64,000 bases of DNA from Salimicrobium flavidum (GCF_900156645.1 NZ_FTOC01000007.1:100478-164477); one strand, 5' to 3'; counted from the first letter of the stretch, positions 16,964 to 25,367 are shown. The notes: a model not told the origin generated them from the sequence alone. A program made the numbers and translations.

Positions 16964-18652
16964 TTAAACAGTGACCTCCTCCTGTTCACGGAGGCGATCC
17001 ACTACACCAGGCTCTAACTGTTCCAGAACATCAGAAGCACGATCGAAAGCCCGAGAGTACTCATAAGCACGGAATTCCTTTTCCGCTTCTGTAAGTTCAG
17101 CAGCTACAAGAGGGTAAGAGGTACGGTATTTATTACCATACTGGATCATACGTTCAGTCAACCTCGCCAATTCCAGTACGGTTTTGGCATTCTCAACTGA
17201 GTGTTGCACCGAAGATTCCGCTTCTTCCAAACGCTTATTCACTCTGGACATATCAAGAGGCTGTTCTTTCACTGCTTCATAAGCTTTATCAATAGCTAGT
17301 TGAGCTTCCTCCATCGTCTCGAATAACTCATTCGGAATCCCCGGAAGGTTACTTCTTCTCAATTTTCGGTTGGTCTTCAGAATCGTCTTCTCCATTGTGT
17401 CAATCTTTTCCGTAGCTTTCCATTCATCTTTTCGCAATTCTTCCAAACGGGATTCCACATGAGCTTTTTCCTTCTTCAACAGCTCCAGGTCCTCTTCACA
17501 CTTGGTCAATTGATCAGCAACTCTGGAAAAAGGTGTATAATCGTCATCCAACTGAGCCCTTAGTTCTTCATCGGCTTGAATCAGATTATTTAAAGTCCCC
17601 TTGACCTGACGGAATGCCTCGAGGTCTTCTTCACTGAATTGATACGTCTCTTTTACGAGTTTGACCTCTTCCTCTAATTCACGTATCTGAATTTTCAGCT
17701 GATCAAGTTCTTCGGAGAATGGCGTGTGCCTTCTGGTCACATCCTGATGAGCGACCGCTTCTGCTTCCAGTTGTTGGTACATTTCAGCAATACGGGATTC
17801 CATGTCGTAAATAGCTTCATAATCAACGCTTTCTCCCTCTTCCATTTTTTCCACAAAAGAAGGTAGCGTTTCCTGAAACTTATGTACTTCTTCTTCAAAT
17901 CCTAAATGCTCTACTCTATACCCTTCAAGTTTCATTTCCTGGATACCCTGTTCAAGTTCTGCACATTGTTGAGGCAATTCTTTCTTACATTTGCGCAGCA
18001 AATCAGGAAAATGAGCTGTTTCTTCCTCCAGTTGCTCTACATCTTCCCGGACTGAGGAGATCAATTCTTCAGCCTCCAGATAATTCCCTTCTTCAGTCAA
18101 CTTTTCGAATTGAACCACTTTCTCCTCTGTATTATCGAGACGTTCTTCAAAATGATGAACCCCTTCTCCATAACTGTAGCGGTCTTTGACAAGTCGCTGC
18201 TTCAAACGCTCCACTTCAGGTTTCAGCGCCTCTGCTTCAATACGACTACTCTTCTCAGAATCCAGAAGATTATTGAGTTCTTCCAGCATATCTTTGATTT
18301 CTTTTTCCACATGCTCAAGTTTACTTCTTGTATTAGACTTCAACTTCTTTAGTTTTTGGAACTGGAATTTGTCGACAGCTTCCTCCATGTCGAATAGATC
18401 ATCTTCCATGTCAGGCAGGGTGCGAGTCAATATGTGTTCCCACCGATCCCTCCATTTTTCAAAACGCTCCTGTGTTTCCCCGTACAAATTCAGCTGCTTT
18501 ACTTTCGACAGCTCCTCAGCAATATTCCGATTCATAATGTCCAGTTTCCAAGCTTCAAACTGATCGATCTCATCATATACGCGCTTTCTCCAAATAAAAC
18601 CCGCGATGATAAGAGCAATCAACAATATAATTACACCTACCACATACATCAT
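16964..18652 (-). CDS. ezrA: Septation ring formation regulator EzrA
   Basis: 562 residues: an N-terminal transmembrane helix (about 3-20) followed by a cytoplasmic, almost wholly helical spectrin-like rod rich in Glu, Lys and Leu, with FEAWKLDIMNRNIAEELSK just after the membrane as in other EzrA proteins. EzrA binds FtsZ and restricts Z-ring assembly to mid-cell. TTG, ATG and ATG codons are adjacent at the start; the first ATG (18652) fits the AGGAGGG spacing. It sits between hisJ and nifZ-thiI as in B. subtilis. Confidence 0.95.
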   Translation of the reverse strand: MMYVVGVIILLIALIIAGFIWRKRVYDEIDQFEAWKLDIMNRNIAEELSKVKQLNLYGETQERFEKWRDRWEHILTRTLPDMEDDLFDMEEAVDKFQFQKLKKLKSNTRSKLEHVEKEIKDMLEELNNLLDSEKSSRIEAEALKPEVERLKQRLVKDRYSYGEGVHHFEERLDNTEEKVVQFEKLTEEGNYLEAEELISSVREDVEQLEEETAHFPDLLRKCKKELPQQCAELEQGIQEMKLEGYRVEHLGFEEEVHKFQETLPSFVEKMEEGESVDYEAIYDMESRIAEMYQQLEAEAVAHQDVTRRHTPFSEELDQLKIQIRELEEEVKLVKETYQFSEEDLEAFRQVKGTLNNLIQADEELRAQLDDDYTPFSRVADQLTKCEEDLELLKKEKAHVESRLEELRKDEWKATEKIDTMEKTILKTNRKLRRSNLPGIPNELFETMEEAQLAIDKAYEAVKEQPLDMSRVNKRLEEAESSVQHSVENAKTVLELARLTERMIQYGNKYRTSYPLVAAELTEAEKEFRAYEYSRAFDRASDVLEQLEPGVVDRLREQEEVTV

Positions 18653-18817
18653 CAAAAATCCCTCCTAACCACATACAGGAACCTACGTTCGGAACCAGTA
18701 TCATACAGTTTCACTACATTTTATGATACCATTAATTAGATACTTATGGCTAAAATAATTGAAAATTCCCGCTTACTAATTTTTGAGTCCACGTACTTAT
18801 GAAAGGAAGTGATCTTA

Positions 18818-19627
18818 TTGAGAAACGGTCATATCCACTCCCCCTTTTGCCCGCATGGAAGTGATGATTCCCTGGAAGCCTATGTGGAAAGCGCATTACA
18901 ATCAGGTTATACAAAGTTGACCTTCACCGAACATGCCCCTTTACCGGAAGGCTTCAGCGATCCTGCGCCTGATAAAGATAGCGCAATGACAATGAGGGAC
19001 CTGGAGAGATACCTGAAGGCAGTAGAAATCGTAAAAGAAAAGTATAAACGTGACATCGTTATTCTGACCGGGTTGGAGATAGACTTCATCAAGGGTTATG
19101 AAGAACAGACCCGTAATTTTCTCAACAATTATGGGCCTCATCTCGAAGACAGCATCCTGTCCGTTCATTTTTTACAAGGGGAGACAGCATGGCACTGTAT
19201 CGACTTCAGTCCTGCGGCGTTTGAAGAAGCGACCAAGGATGTCGGAGGGACCCGGAATCTATATGAAAAGTATTTCCGGCAGATTGCTTTATCCGCACGA
19301 GCGGACCTCGGAGAATATAAGCCCGGACGGATCGGCCACATGTCCCTGATCCGGAAATTTCATCAACTATACCCTTCTCCCGAGAACTGGGAATCCATGG
19401 CTTCCGACACCCTTCCTGTCATTAAGAGTTCCGGGATGTTTCTTGACTATAACGGGGCAGGCTGCACTAAAGAGTTCTGCAAGGAAACCTATCCCCCTAT
19501 TTCAATCGCCCGGGAAGCATATGAAACAGGGATCCCGCTCGTCTATGGTTCCGACGCCCACACCGTTTCCGGTCTGAATGCCGGTAGTGAACTCATTGAT
19601 GGGAATCTGCTCCATAGCAACGATTGA
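18818..19627 (+). CDS. hisJ: Histidinol-phosphatase, PHP type
   Basis: 269 residues, PHP-family metal phosphatase. NGHIHSPFCPHG is the first metal-binding block (HxH), and TFTEHAPLP, GLEIDFIKGYE, GRIGHMSLI and YGSDAHTV carry the other ligands. It dephosphorylates histidinol phosphate in histidine synthesis. The TTG at 18818 is chosen because GTG at 18809 is part of the AAGGAAGTG ribosome site. Its 3' end overlaps the convergent refZ gene by 35 nt. Confidence 0.93.
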   Translation: MRNGHIHSPFCPHGSDDSLEAYVESALQSGYTKLTFTEHAPLPEGFSDPAPDKDSAMTMRDLERYLKAVEIVKEKYKRDIVILTGLEIDFIKGYEEQTRNFLNNYGPHLEDSILSVHFLQGETAWHCIDFSPAAFEEATKDVGGTRNLYEKYFRQIALSARADLGEYKPGRIGHMSLIRKFHQLYPSPENWESMASDTLPVIKSSGMFLDYNGAGCTKEFCKETYPPISIAREAYETGIPLVYGSDAHTVSGLNAGSELIDGNLLHSND

Positions 19628-20174
19628 TATGAGCGGTATATGTTTCGACAAAATAACGCTTCGCATCCTTCGTTCTTCTCTCATCCCTTTGATTCCAAGG
19701 GGTAGTGAACGGTGCCTGAAGCATCCCTTTGAGCTGAATAAGCTTCATTTCCTGTTCATAACTCAGATCGGACACATCTTCCACTTGAAAAAGGATACTT
19801 GCCCATAAATAATCTTCTTTAGCGATATACGTAACGAGGACTTCTCTCAAAAAGGTGGAATCGATCATCATTTCCCTATGTACGAAACAGGCGAGTTGAT
19901 AATTATCCATTTTATAGTATAGGATCTTCTTAATTGTTGTATGAAAGGATTCCCCATGGCAATCCTGGAGCAGATTCAGTTTCGTTTCGAGGTGATCGAT
20001 CACAATCGCTTCGAACAGACCCTGTTTGCCCTCGAAATAATAACTGATCAGAGAAATGTTGATCTCCGCTTCTTTTGCAATATCCCGCACGGAAGTCGCA
20101 TGATACCCTTTTTGGAAAAACAGGTTCACAGCAGCCTGGATCACTTTGTCTTTTGTAGGGGATGGCTTTTTCAT
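19593..20174 (-). CDS. refZ: TetR-family regulator RefZ
   Basis: 193 residues from an ATG with GGAGA upstream. The N-terminal helix-turn-helix is clear (TKDKVIQAAVNLFFQKGYHA, then TSVRDIAKEAEINISLISYYF). The position between hisJ and ytsP and the length match B. subtilis RefZ (YttP), which binds palindromic sites near the origin and helps place FtsZ during sporulation. The 3' end overlaps hisJ. No RefZ-binding palindrome was identified in the window. Confidence 0.85.
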   Translation of the reverse strand: MKKPSPTKDKVIQAAVNLFFQKGYHATSVRDIAKEAEINISLISYYFEGKQGLFEAIVIDHLETKLNLLQDCHGESFHTTIKKILYYKMDNYQLACFVHREMMIDSTFLREVLVTYIAKEDYLWASILFQVEDVSDLSYEQEMKLIQLKGMLQAPFTTPWNQRDERRTKDAKRYFVETYTAHINRCYGADSHQ

Positions 20175-20271
20175 TAGTTGCGGTCTCCTCTCTCTCCTGT
20201 TATTATTTCGTGAAATAGCTATTAATTCCTGCTTACTCACTATTATCCGAATGAAAGGAGTCAAAATCTCT

Positions 20272-20751
20272 ATGTTTCAATCTATCACTTATAGCGGTAC
20301 AAAGGAACAGAACTACGATCTTGTTTTAAAACAACTGAAAGCTCTTATCGAGGATGAACCGAATACGATTGCCAACCTGTCCAACGCTTCCTCTCTATTG
20401 AATGAATTTCTTGACGACGTAAATTGGGTCGGTTTCTACATTATGAATGACGGAGAACTTGTCCTCGGACCATTCCAGGGATTACCTGCCTGCGTTCGCA
20501 TCAAGCCTGGCAAAGGCGTATGCGGAACTGCAGTTTCTGAGCAGGCGACACAGCGGGTTGCAGATGTGAATGCGTTCCCGGGTCATATCGCATGTGACGC
20601 CGCCAGCCAGTCGGAAATTGTCGTTCCTCTCATGAAAAACGGAGAAGTTTACGGGGTGCTTGATATCGATAGTCCTAATAAGGAAAGATTTGATGAAACG
20701 GACGAAAAGTATCTGAAAGAATTCGCCCACATTTTAGAACAGTATATTTGA
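20272..20751 (+). CDS. ytsP: Free methionine-(R)-sulfoxide reductase, GAF domain (YtsP)
   Basis: 159 residues, a single GAF domain. Two conserved cysteines appear in GLPACVRIKPGKGVCGTAV, the catalytic and resolving positions of the fRMsr family, and VPLMKNGEVYGVLDIDS is the typical last strand pair. The enzyme reduces free methionine-R-sulfoxide. ATG at 20272 follows AAAGGAG; longer in-frame starts have no site. Promoter region shared with divergent refZ. Confidence 0.9.
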   Translation: MFQSITYSGTKEQNYDLVLKQLKALIEDEPNTIANLSNASSLLNEFLDDVNWVGFYIMNDGELVLGPFQGLPACVRIKPGKGVCGTAVSEQATQRVADVNAFPGHIACDAASQSEIVVPLMKNGEVYGVLDIDSPNKERFDETDEKYLKEFAHILEQYI

Positions 20752-20763
20752 GAATTTCTTTTG

Positions 20764-20796
20764 AAAGCTCCTCCACGTCCAGGGAGGAGCTTTTCA
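20764..20796 (+). terminator. Terminator of ytsP
   Basis: AAAGCTCCTCC and GGAGGAGCTTT form an 11-bp stem followed by TTTTC. Confidence 0.9.
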
Positions 20797-20899
20797 ATTG
20801 CCTTTGATAGATGGAAACAGCTTCCCTCTTCAATTCTTCACGTCCTGTAATTTATTCTTTCATGTCCCACCACTACTTGAAATTCTTCTGCTCACGCTG

Positions 20900-20928
20900 T
20901 TGACTCACACTCACATTCACGATACAAT
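20900..20928 (+). promoter_or_regulatory. SigA promoter of rpsD
   Basis: TTGACT (20900-20905), a 17-nt spacer and TACAAT (20923-20928): near-consensus and well placed in front of the rpsD leader. Confidence 0.85.
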
Positions 20929-20934
20929 ATCCTT

Positions 20935-21115
20935 TGTGTAAAATAAACAGCAGCCTACGTGAACCGTCATTGTCTGTATTTTGTTCCTCTGGAGATCAGA
21001 GGTGTATCGAGTAACTCTTTGCTGCTGGGGCGATGGTACATGAAAACATAATGCGCAATGGATGAGGGACACACACTGTTTTTATTTTATGCAAATAAAA
21101 TATAAAAAGGAGGAA
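20935..21115 (+). ncRNA. Ribosomal protein S4 leader of rpsD (autoregulatory)
   Basis: The roughly 180-nt untranslated leader can fold: AACAGCAGC (20947-20955) pairs with GCTGCTG (21022-21028), enclosing the hairpin CCTCTG-gagat-CAGAGG. In Bacillus, S4 binds such a leader and represses its own translation. The 20752-21121 gap holds this leader, its promoter and the ytsP terminator and nothing else I can see. Confidence 0.65.
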
Positions 21116-21121
21116 ATCCCT

Positions 21122-21724
21122 ATGGCACGCTATACAGGTCCAACTTGGAAAAAAGCACGTCGCTATGGAATTTCTTTAAGTGGAACAGGTAAGGAGCTCG
21201 AAAAACGCCCTTACGCTCCAGGAGAGCACGGTCCAAACCAACGCAGAAAGCAATCCGAATACGGTACTCAGCTTCAGGAGAAGCAGAAGCTCCGTTTCTT
21301 GTACGGTCTGACTGAACGTCAATTCCGTCGCCTATTCGACCAGGCTGCAAAAATGAGAGGTATCCACGGTGTTAACTTCATGACGCTTCTTGAATCCCGT
21401 CTTGATAACATCGTTTACCGTCTCGGCCTTGCACGTACTCGTGCGCAGGCTCGTCAGCTAGTCACTCACGGTCACGTTACTGTGGATGGCGGTCGCGTAG
21501 ACATCCCATCCTACCGCGTAGTACCTGGTCAAAATATCAGCCTTCGCGAAAAATCCCAGAACCTGACTGTCGTAGAAGATGCACTCGAAGCGAATAACTT
21601 CGTACCTGAGTATCTTACTTTCGACGAAGAAAAACGTGAAGGTACTTATGCTCGTTTCCCTGAGCGTAATGAACTTCCGTCTGAAATCAACGAAGCACTT
21701 ATCGTTGAATTCTACTCCCGTTAA
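21122..21724 (+). CDS. rpsD: 30S ribosomal protein S4
   Basis: 200 residues opening [20 protein letters not shown], with the S4 RNA-binding domain ([20 protein letters not shown]) in the second half. It is a primary binder of 16S rRNA. ATG at 21122 follows AAAAGGAGG; longer ORF starts lie inside the leader. The sequence has the four-cysteine-free form. It is monocistronic, and the accessory block starts right after its terminator. Confidence 0.98.
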   Translation: MARYTGPTWKKARRYGISLSGTGKELEKRPYAPGEHGPNQRRKQSEYGTQLQEKQKLRFLYGLTERQFRRLFDQAAKMRGIHGVNFMTLLESRLDNIVYRLGLARTRAQARQLVTHGHVTVDGGRVDIPSYRVVPGQNISLREKSQNLTVVEDALEANNFVPEYLTFDEEKREGTYARFPERNELPSEINEALIVEFYSR

Positions 21725-21748
21725 TAGATTCGGGATGAATACACACAC

Positions 21749-21795
21749 AAAGCCTTGAAAATGCTGTTATATCAGTGTTTTCAGGCTTTTTCTTT
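21749..21795 (+). terminator. Terminator of rpsD
   Basis: AAAGCCTTGAAAA.GCTG pairs with CAGTGTTTTCAGGCTTT, followed by TTTTCTTTT. Confidence 0.9.
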
Positions 21796-21825
21796 TATCT
21801 TCTGTCATGCAGGGAAATGCACGAA

Positions 21826-21876
21826 AATGAACCTCAAACGGGCACGAAACGGGCAAGATTTGCGCGGGGTGGGCAC
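21826..21876. other. GGGCA-repeat stretch at the edge of the accessory block
   Basis: Between the rpsD terminator and the first accessory gene the sequence has three GGGCA units (near 21840, 21851 and 21871) and GCACGAAAATGAACC. I see no ORF. Such sequence can flank tyrosine-recombinase genes of integrated elements, but no integrase is present, so a remnant attachment region is only a guess. Confidence 0.25.
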
Positions 21877-21891
21877 ATGGATAGAACACAT

Positions 21892-21917
21892 AAAAACTCC
21901 ACCTTAGAAGATGGAGT
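21892..21917 (-). terminator. Terminator of the 190-residue accessory gene
   Basis: On the minus strand ACTCCATCTT / AAGGTGGAGT forms a stem with a G-U pair, followed by TTTTTATG. Confidence 0.75.
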
Positions 21918-21931
21918 GTGGTGAAATTTGT

Positions 21932-22504
21932 TTAACCATTTAATCCGATATGCCTGGCATAGGCCGTTTCGTCATTAATCATTTTAAAATATTCCGTAAT
22001 TCTTTGTTCTTTTGCAATTTCCAACTGAACTTCTTCCTTCCCTGAGTTTGGATTTTTTGAAGATATCATTCCTTCGATTAAGTCTGTTAGTGGCTGCCCC
22101 AAGGCTTTTTGAAAATTGAAACCAAGCAACTGCAAAATGTTTACCGTCTCTTTTGATAAGAGCGGTTTTATTTGCTCCAAAGTATCCTCCATTTCCCTAG
22201 CTTTCTCCCCTCCTTCATTCTTCGCAAAACTTTCAAGGAGAGGAATGACATTCTCGGTTATGTATTCAATATCTTCATCTTTTAATTTTTGAGCCACTAT
22301 TTTTTCATCATATTCTTGAGCAAGTTGTAGAATTTGATTTTTCTCCCCAATTAATTCTATAATTATCGTTTCCAGTTCATTTATAGTCTGCTCATCATCA
22401 TCTTTCGCTTTCGACTTTCTTATTTTATCGTAAATAGGTTGAGACGTGTGTTTGCTTACCATACCAGCTAATGTCGTACTTAATTTAAGTAGTTCTGCAT
22501 CCAT
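21932..22504 (-). CDS. Unrecognised helical accessory protein
   Basis: 190 residues, predicted largely alpha-helical, with no signal peptide or membrane segment. A central charged coiled-coil-like part (INELETIIIELIGEKNQILQ) is followed by a mildly hydrophobic region (TVNILQLLGFNFQKALGQPL). I do not recognise the family. AGGAGG precedes the start, 18 nt after the small HTH gene, so the two form a unit. AT-rich codon use differs from the backbone, consistent with recent transfer. Confidence 0.7.
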   Translation of the reverse strand: MDAELLKLSTTLAGMVSKHTSQPIYDKIRKSKAKDDDEQTINELETIIIELIGEKNQILQLAQEYDEKIVAQKLKDEDIEYITENVIPLLESFAKNEGGEKAREMEDTLEQIKPLLSKETVNILQLLGFNFQKALGQPLTDLIEGMISSKNPNSGKEEVQLEIAKEQRITEYFKMINDETAYARHIGLNG

Positions 22505-22522
22505 TATTGAATCCTCCTAAAT

Positions 22523-22699
22523 TTACTTTTGTTCTTCCATCCATTCCAGAAGAAATGCTTTCATTTCTTGTGCCGGAAAATACCATTTGGATCCGATCTT
22601 TACTTTCGGGCAACGTTCATCGAAAAAGAAGTGTTCTTGCATTGTGTTCCAACTCATGCACGTTCTTCTCATTAATTCTTTGCTATCCCAAAAGACCAT
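22523..22699 (-). CDS. Truncated phage-type HTH (DUF771/excisionase-like) protein
   Basis: 58 codons from ATG: FWDSKELMRRTCMSWNTMQE, then KVKIGSKWYFPAQEMKAFLL. The pattern (target-recognition helix, then a KxGxKWYFPA wing) is that of small phage DNA-binding proteins of the DUF771/excisionase type. There is no good ribosome site before the ATG. Upstream, EYVFYL lies in another frame just before IEATDKE in this one, so a frameshift has probably removed the N-terminus. It is followed by the 190-residue gene. Confidence 0.5.
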   Translation of the reverse strand: MVFWDSKELMRRTCMSWNTMQEHFFFDERCPKVKIGSKWYFPAQEMKAFLLEWMEEQK

Positions 22700-22763
22700 T
22701 TCCTTATCAGTAGCTTCTATAAGTAAAATACATATTCATTGCATTAGAATCGGACCCTCTGTA

Positions 22764-22793
22764 TTAAAAAGACTGCTTAGGGCAGTCTTTTAC
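22764..22793 (-). terminator. Terminator after the IS-interrupted gene
   Basis: On the minus strand AAAGACTGCC-ctaa-GCAGTCTTTTTAAT, immediately after the stop codon at 22790. Confidence 0.85.
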
Positions 22794-23230
22794 TTTTTCT
22801 TTTCAATCGAGATCATTAATTTGTTAAATAAGTTTTCCGTATCTACGATATTACTACCACCATCTAGTTCAGGAACATAATACTTCAAATGATTTTCTAC
22901 AAGCTGACCAGGTAAAATTATTCGAACCTCTCTTTGACTTTTAAAATTTTTATCTTTCCAAAAGAAAAAATCAATCTCTTGGTTATCAAAACTGCGTTTC
23001 CTCTTTTCATCTACTACGTCGTAGTCTATGTATTGTACTTCTTTGATGAAGGCTGCGTTCCCAGCTCCCTCGGCTTTCTTCACGACCTTCTGAACAAAAT
23101 CTTCAGGTAAAATAACTGCTTTATCACCAAAATCTTTAAACATTTGTTTTTCTTCTTCTGATAAGTTCCATTCATATATATATTTTCCGTTCTCTTCTTT
23201 GACAAAATTAAAATAGTCACTTTTAAATAA
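22790..23230 (-). pseudogene. C-terminal fragment of an IS-interrupted accessory gene
   Basis: About 144 residues starting KSDYFNFVKEENGKYIY and ending ISIEKKK. The frame continues upstream into the IS end, which explains a spurious longer ORF. Deleting the IS and one 8-bp target copy joins it in frame to the fragment at 24850-25184, giving about 255 residues. Its features (RGDKREA in the first part, FKSQREVRIILPG in this part) resemble DUF2971-like accessory proteins, but I am not sure of the family. A good terminator follows the stop. Confidence 0.8.
23223..23230. repeat. Target-site duplication, left copy
   Basis: TTAAATAA directly before the left IS end; identical to 24850-24857. Confidence 0.95.
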
Positions 23231-23312
23231 GGCTCTGTTAAACGCCAATGTTGATATATTGATCCCCAGGAACAGGTGTTCTATAATGGGGATAATATAA
23301 CAGAAATGGGTG

Positions 23313-24362
23313 ATGAGCGTGAGAGCAACTGACATTCTTAAAGCTATTCAGACCTTGAATCCAGCAGAGAAACACAGGTTACGTGAATATTTAATCGATG
23401 CTCTCACTGCTTCCTCCTCGACCGGAACAGTACTTGAAGAAATCTCGGAACGTAAGAACAAGAGCGGCTATCAATGTCCCGATTGTGAAGCGGAACATGT
23501 GGTGCGATTCGGAACGTATACTACTATCGTGGATGGAGACGAAGTGAAGAAACAGCGCTATCGTTGCAAAGCCTGTCGTAAAACATTTACGGACTTCACA
23601 AATACCGTCCTGTATCGAACTCGACGCCTTCATCAATGGATAAAGTTCATCGAGTGCATGGTTGAAGGGTATTCTCTGCGTAAATCTGCAGAATTGATTG
23701 GCAATATCAGTTACGTCGCCTTGTTTTATTGGAGACACAAGTTGTTAACTTCCATGAAACAAATAGAACCTTCTACTTTCCAAGGTATCGTCGAAATGGA
23801 CGAGACCTATTTCCTGTACTCGGAAAAGGGGAAGCGTAAAATCACAGGTAGAAAACCGAGAACAGGCGGTAGGAAAGCTAAGAAGCGTGGTATCAGTAAC
23901 GAGCAGGTATGCGTGCTGGTGGCAAGAGACCGTGACAAAGCAACCTTTTCGCGAGCGTTAGGGACAGGCAGACTGACAAAAGAACAATTAGACGAAGCTA
24001 TCGGACCTAAACTTTCCAGCGAGAATATTTTGTGCACCGATGCTTGGCGTGCCTTCAAAAGCTATGCGTTTGAAAATGGCATGGATATCTATCAGTTCAA
24101 ATCTGATGGGAAGATTCGTACAAAGGGTCTCTATCATATTCAGAACGTCAACAACTACCACAGCAGGCTCAAGGGTTGGATACAGCGATTTAATGGTGTA
24201 GCGACCAAGTACCTAGATAATTATCTTGCATGGTTCCAGGCATTAGAAAGTTTTCAGCATCAAAGAAATGAAGTGACAAAAAACGAGATGCTGATAAAAG
24301 GAAACTTGATATCTAATGTAGAAACGTATGAGAGGTTGAGATTATCCAAGTTCACAATATAA
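23313..24362 (+). CDS. IS1595-family (ISXO2-like) transposase
   Basis: About 349 residues. An N-terminal zinc ribbon (CPDC near 55-58, CKAC near 85-88) is followed by a DDE/DDN-type catalytic domain: MDETYF with D163, CTDAWRAF with D243, and NVNNYHSRLKGW supplying the third catalytic position near N280. The C-terminal part ends LRLSKFTI. Full length, no frameshift, so probably active. GTG at 23310 or ATG at 23313 could start; the ribosome site is weak. Confidence 0.93.
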   Translation: MSVRATDILKAIQTLNPAEKHRLREYLIDALTASSSTGTVLEEISERKNKSGYQCPDCEAEHVVRFGTYTTIVDGDEVKKQRYRCKACRKTFTDFTNTVLYRTRRLHQWIKFIECMVEGYSLRKSAELIGNISYVALFYWRHKLLTSMKQIEPSTFQGIVEMDETYFLYSEKGKRKITGRKPRTGGRKAKKRGISNEQVCVLVARDRDKATFSRALGTGRLTKEQLDEAIGPKLSSENILCTDAWRAFKSYAFENGMDIYQFKSDGKIRTKGLYHIQNVNNYHSRLKGWIQRFNGVATKYLDNYLAWFQALESFQHQRNEVTKNEMLIKGNLISNVETYERLRLSKFTI

Positions 24363-24429
24363 ACAGAGCAGTTTCCAACCAGTGAGCAAGCATATTGAAT
24401 AATAGTGAAGTAAGATAAGGAGGGGCGAA

Positions 24430-24741
24430 ATGAATTGGGAGACTTTGCCTAGTTGGTTTTGGGCAATCTATTACTTGTTTTTATTGATAACATTAGGAGC
24501 AACAATATTCAGCATTAGAAAAAGGGAATTGATAGGTTTGTCCGTTGTAGCTATTATGATTACTATAATAGCCCCAACAGTCAGCCTATTAAATAGCATT
24601 GGTAGGGCAAGAGGAATGAATGAATTTGAACATTTAGTTAGCCAATTGCAACAAGGTGCTATATGGTCAATTCTAGTAGTGATTGGCTATTTGTTTTTGT
24701 TGGTATGGTGGGCTTTTTTTCTATTCAAAAAAGCTGACTAA
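24430..24741 (+). CDS. Passenger membrane protein inside the IS
   Basis: 103 residues with three hydrophobic segments (about 8-27, 34-54 and 77-98) separated by RKREL and by a hydrophilic loop with GRARGMNEFEHLVSQL. AAGGAGGGG precedes the ATG. It lies between the transposase and the right inverted repeat, so it moves with the IS. I recognise no family. IS1595 members are known to carry passenger genes; the function of this one is unknown. Confidence 0.8.
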   Translation: MNWETLPSWFWAIYYLFLLITLGATIFSIRKRELIGLSVVAIMITIIAPTVSLLNSIGRARGMNEFEHLVSQLQQGAIWSILVVIGYLFLLVWWAFFLFKKAD

Positions 24742-24779
24742 TGAATCAACGGGTTTTGATTTTCATAAGACAATATGCA

Positions 24780-24816
24780 AGAAAGGTCTTCCAATTATTT
24801 GGAAGACCTTTCTTTT
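24780..24816 (+). terminator. Terminator inside the IS right end
   Basis: AGAAAGGTCTTCCAA / TTGGAAGACCTTTCT, a long perfect stem followed by TTTCT. Confidence 0.9.
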
Positions 24817-24849
24817 CTATAAATATCAACACCAACATTTAACAGAGCC

Positions 24850-24857
24850 TTAAATAA
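24850..24857. repeat. Target-site duplication, right copy
   Basis: TTAAATAA directly after the right IS end, identical to 23223-23230. Confidence 0.95.
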
Positions 24858-25184
24858 AGTGAAACAAAAGACAGGAACTTTTGGTGCATTGGTGTACCGT
24901 TCGATTATTTCACCTTCATTTGCTGTGGCTATTACTTTCTCAGTTTTTGGATCAATAACTTTCACATGCTGTGATCTAATAACGTGAGCTGCTTCTCTTT
25001 TATCCCCTCTCCCCTTTTCTCCTGTGTTCTTCTCAAGATCTATAAAGTATTTTAGATTTTTCATAAATAAATTTCCATTCAATAAATCATCAGCATGTTC
25101 TCCCTCATCATTCAATATAAAGGTTGGTAGGTGCAGGATATCTGTAGTAAACTGTTTGTACAAGCAGATCTTCCTCACTATCAA
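24850..25184 (-). pseudogene. N-terminal fragment of the IS-interrupted accessory gene
   Basis: About 111 residues before the IS (MIVRKICLYKQFTTDILHLP at the start, VPVFCFTLF at the junction). Reading then runs into the IS end and stops after IS-derived residues. The first codon would be TTG at 25184 or GTG 6 nt later; no good ribosome site is visible, so the gene may also be truncated at its 5' end. Removal of the IS restores the frame to the fragment at 22790-23230. Confidence 0.8.
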
Positions 25185-25302
25185 TGTTTTGGTTTCGTCA
25201 CTTTAAACATTAGAGGAAGATTCTGCTTTTTTCAATGTCAAGCACACTTGATTAGGGAGAGCCAAATAATTTCCGAAATGAAAGGAAGTAAATAAAAACA
25301 CC

Positions 25303-25331
25303 TTACTGATTCCAGTTTCGCAAGGTATAAT
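25303..25331 (+). promoter_or_regulatory. Promoter of the DUF4317 gene
   Basis: TTACTG (25303-25308), a 17-nt spacer and TATAAT (25326-25331), about 35 nt before the start codon. Confidence 0.65.
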
Positions 25332-25367
25332 GATGGATGTGTGTAATACTATCAGGAGGCTTATTAT

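Larger units (their letters stand above)
23231..24849 (+). mobile_element. IS1595/ISXO2-type insertion sequence with passenger gene
   Basis: 1,619 bp bounded by inverted ends: GGCTCTGTTAAA at the left and TTTAACAGAGCC at the right, perfect for 12 bp and then imperfect up to a shared TGTTGATAT. An 8-bp duplication (TTAAATAA) flanks it, the size expected for IS1595. It encodes an ISXO2-like transposase and, downstream in the same direction, a 103-residue membrane protein with its own ribosome site and a terminator inside the right end. Ends and duplication are intact, so insertion looks recent. It splits an accessory gene. Confidence 0.95.

Noticed and set aside
21826..21876. Candidate attachment site of a mobile element
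   Set aside because: No integrase and no matching second copy at the right end (near 25200), so only noted as a low-confidence feature.
22790..23335. Apparent intact 181-codon gene running into the IS
   Set aside because: Its first 35 codons come from the IS end; the true gene is split and the ORF is a chimaera.
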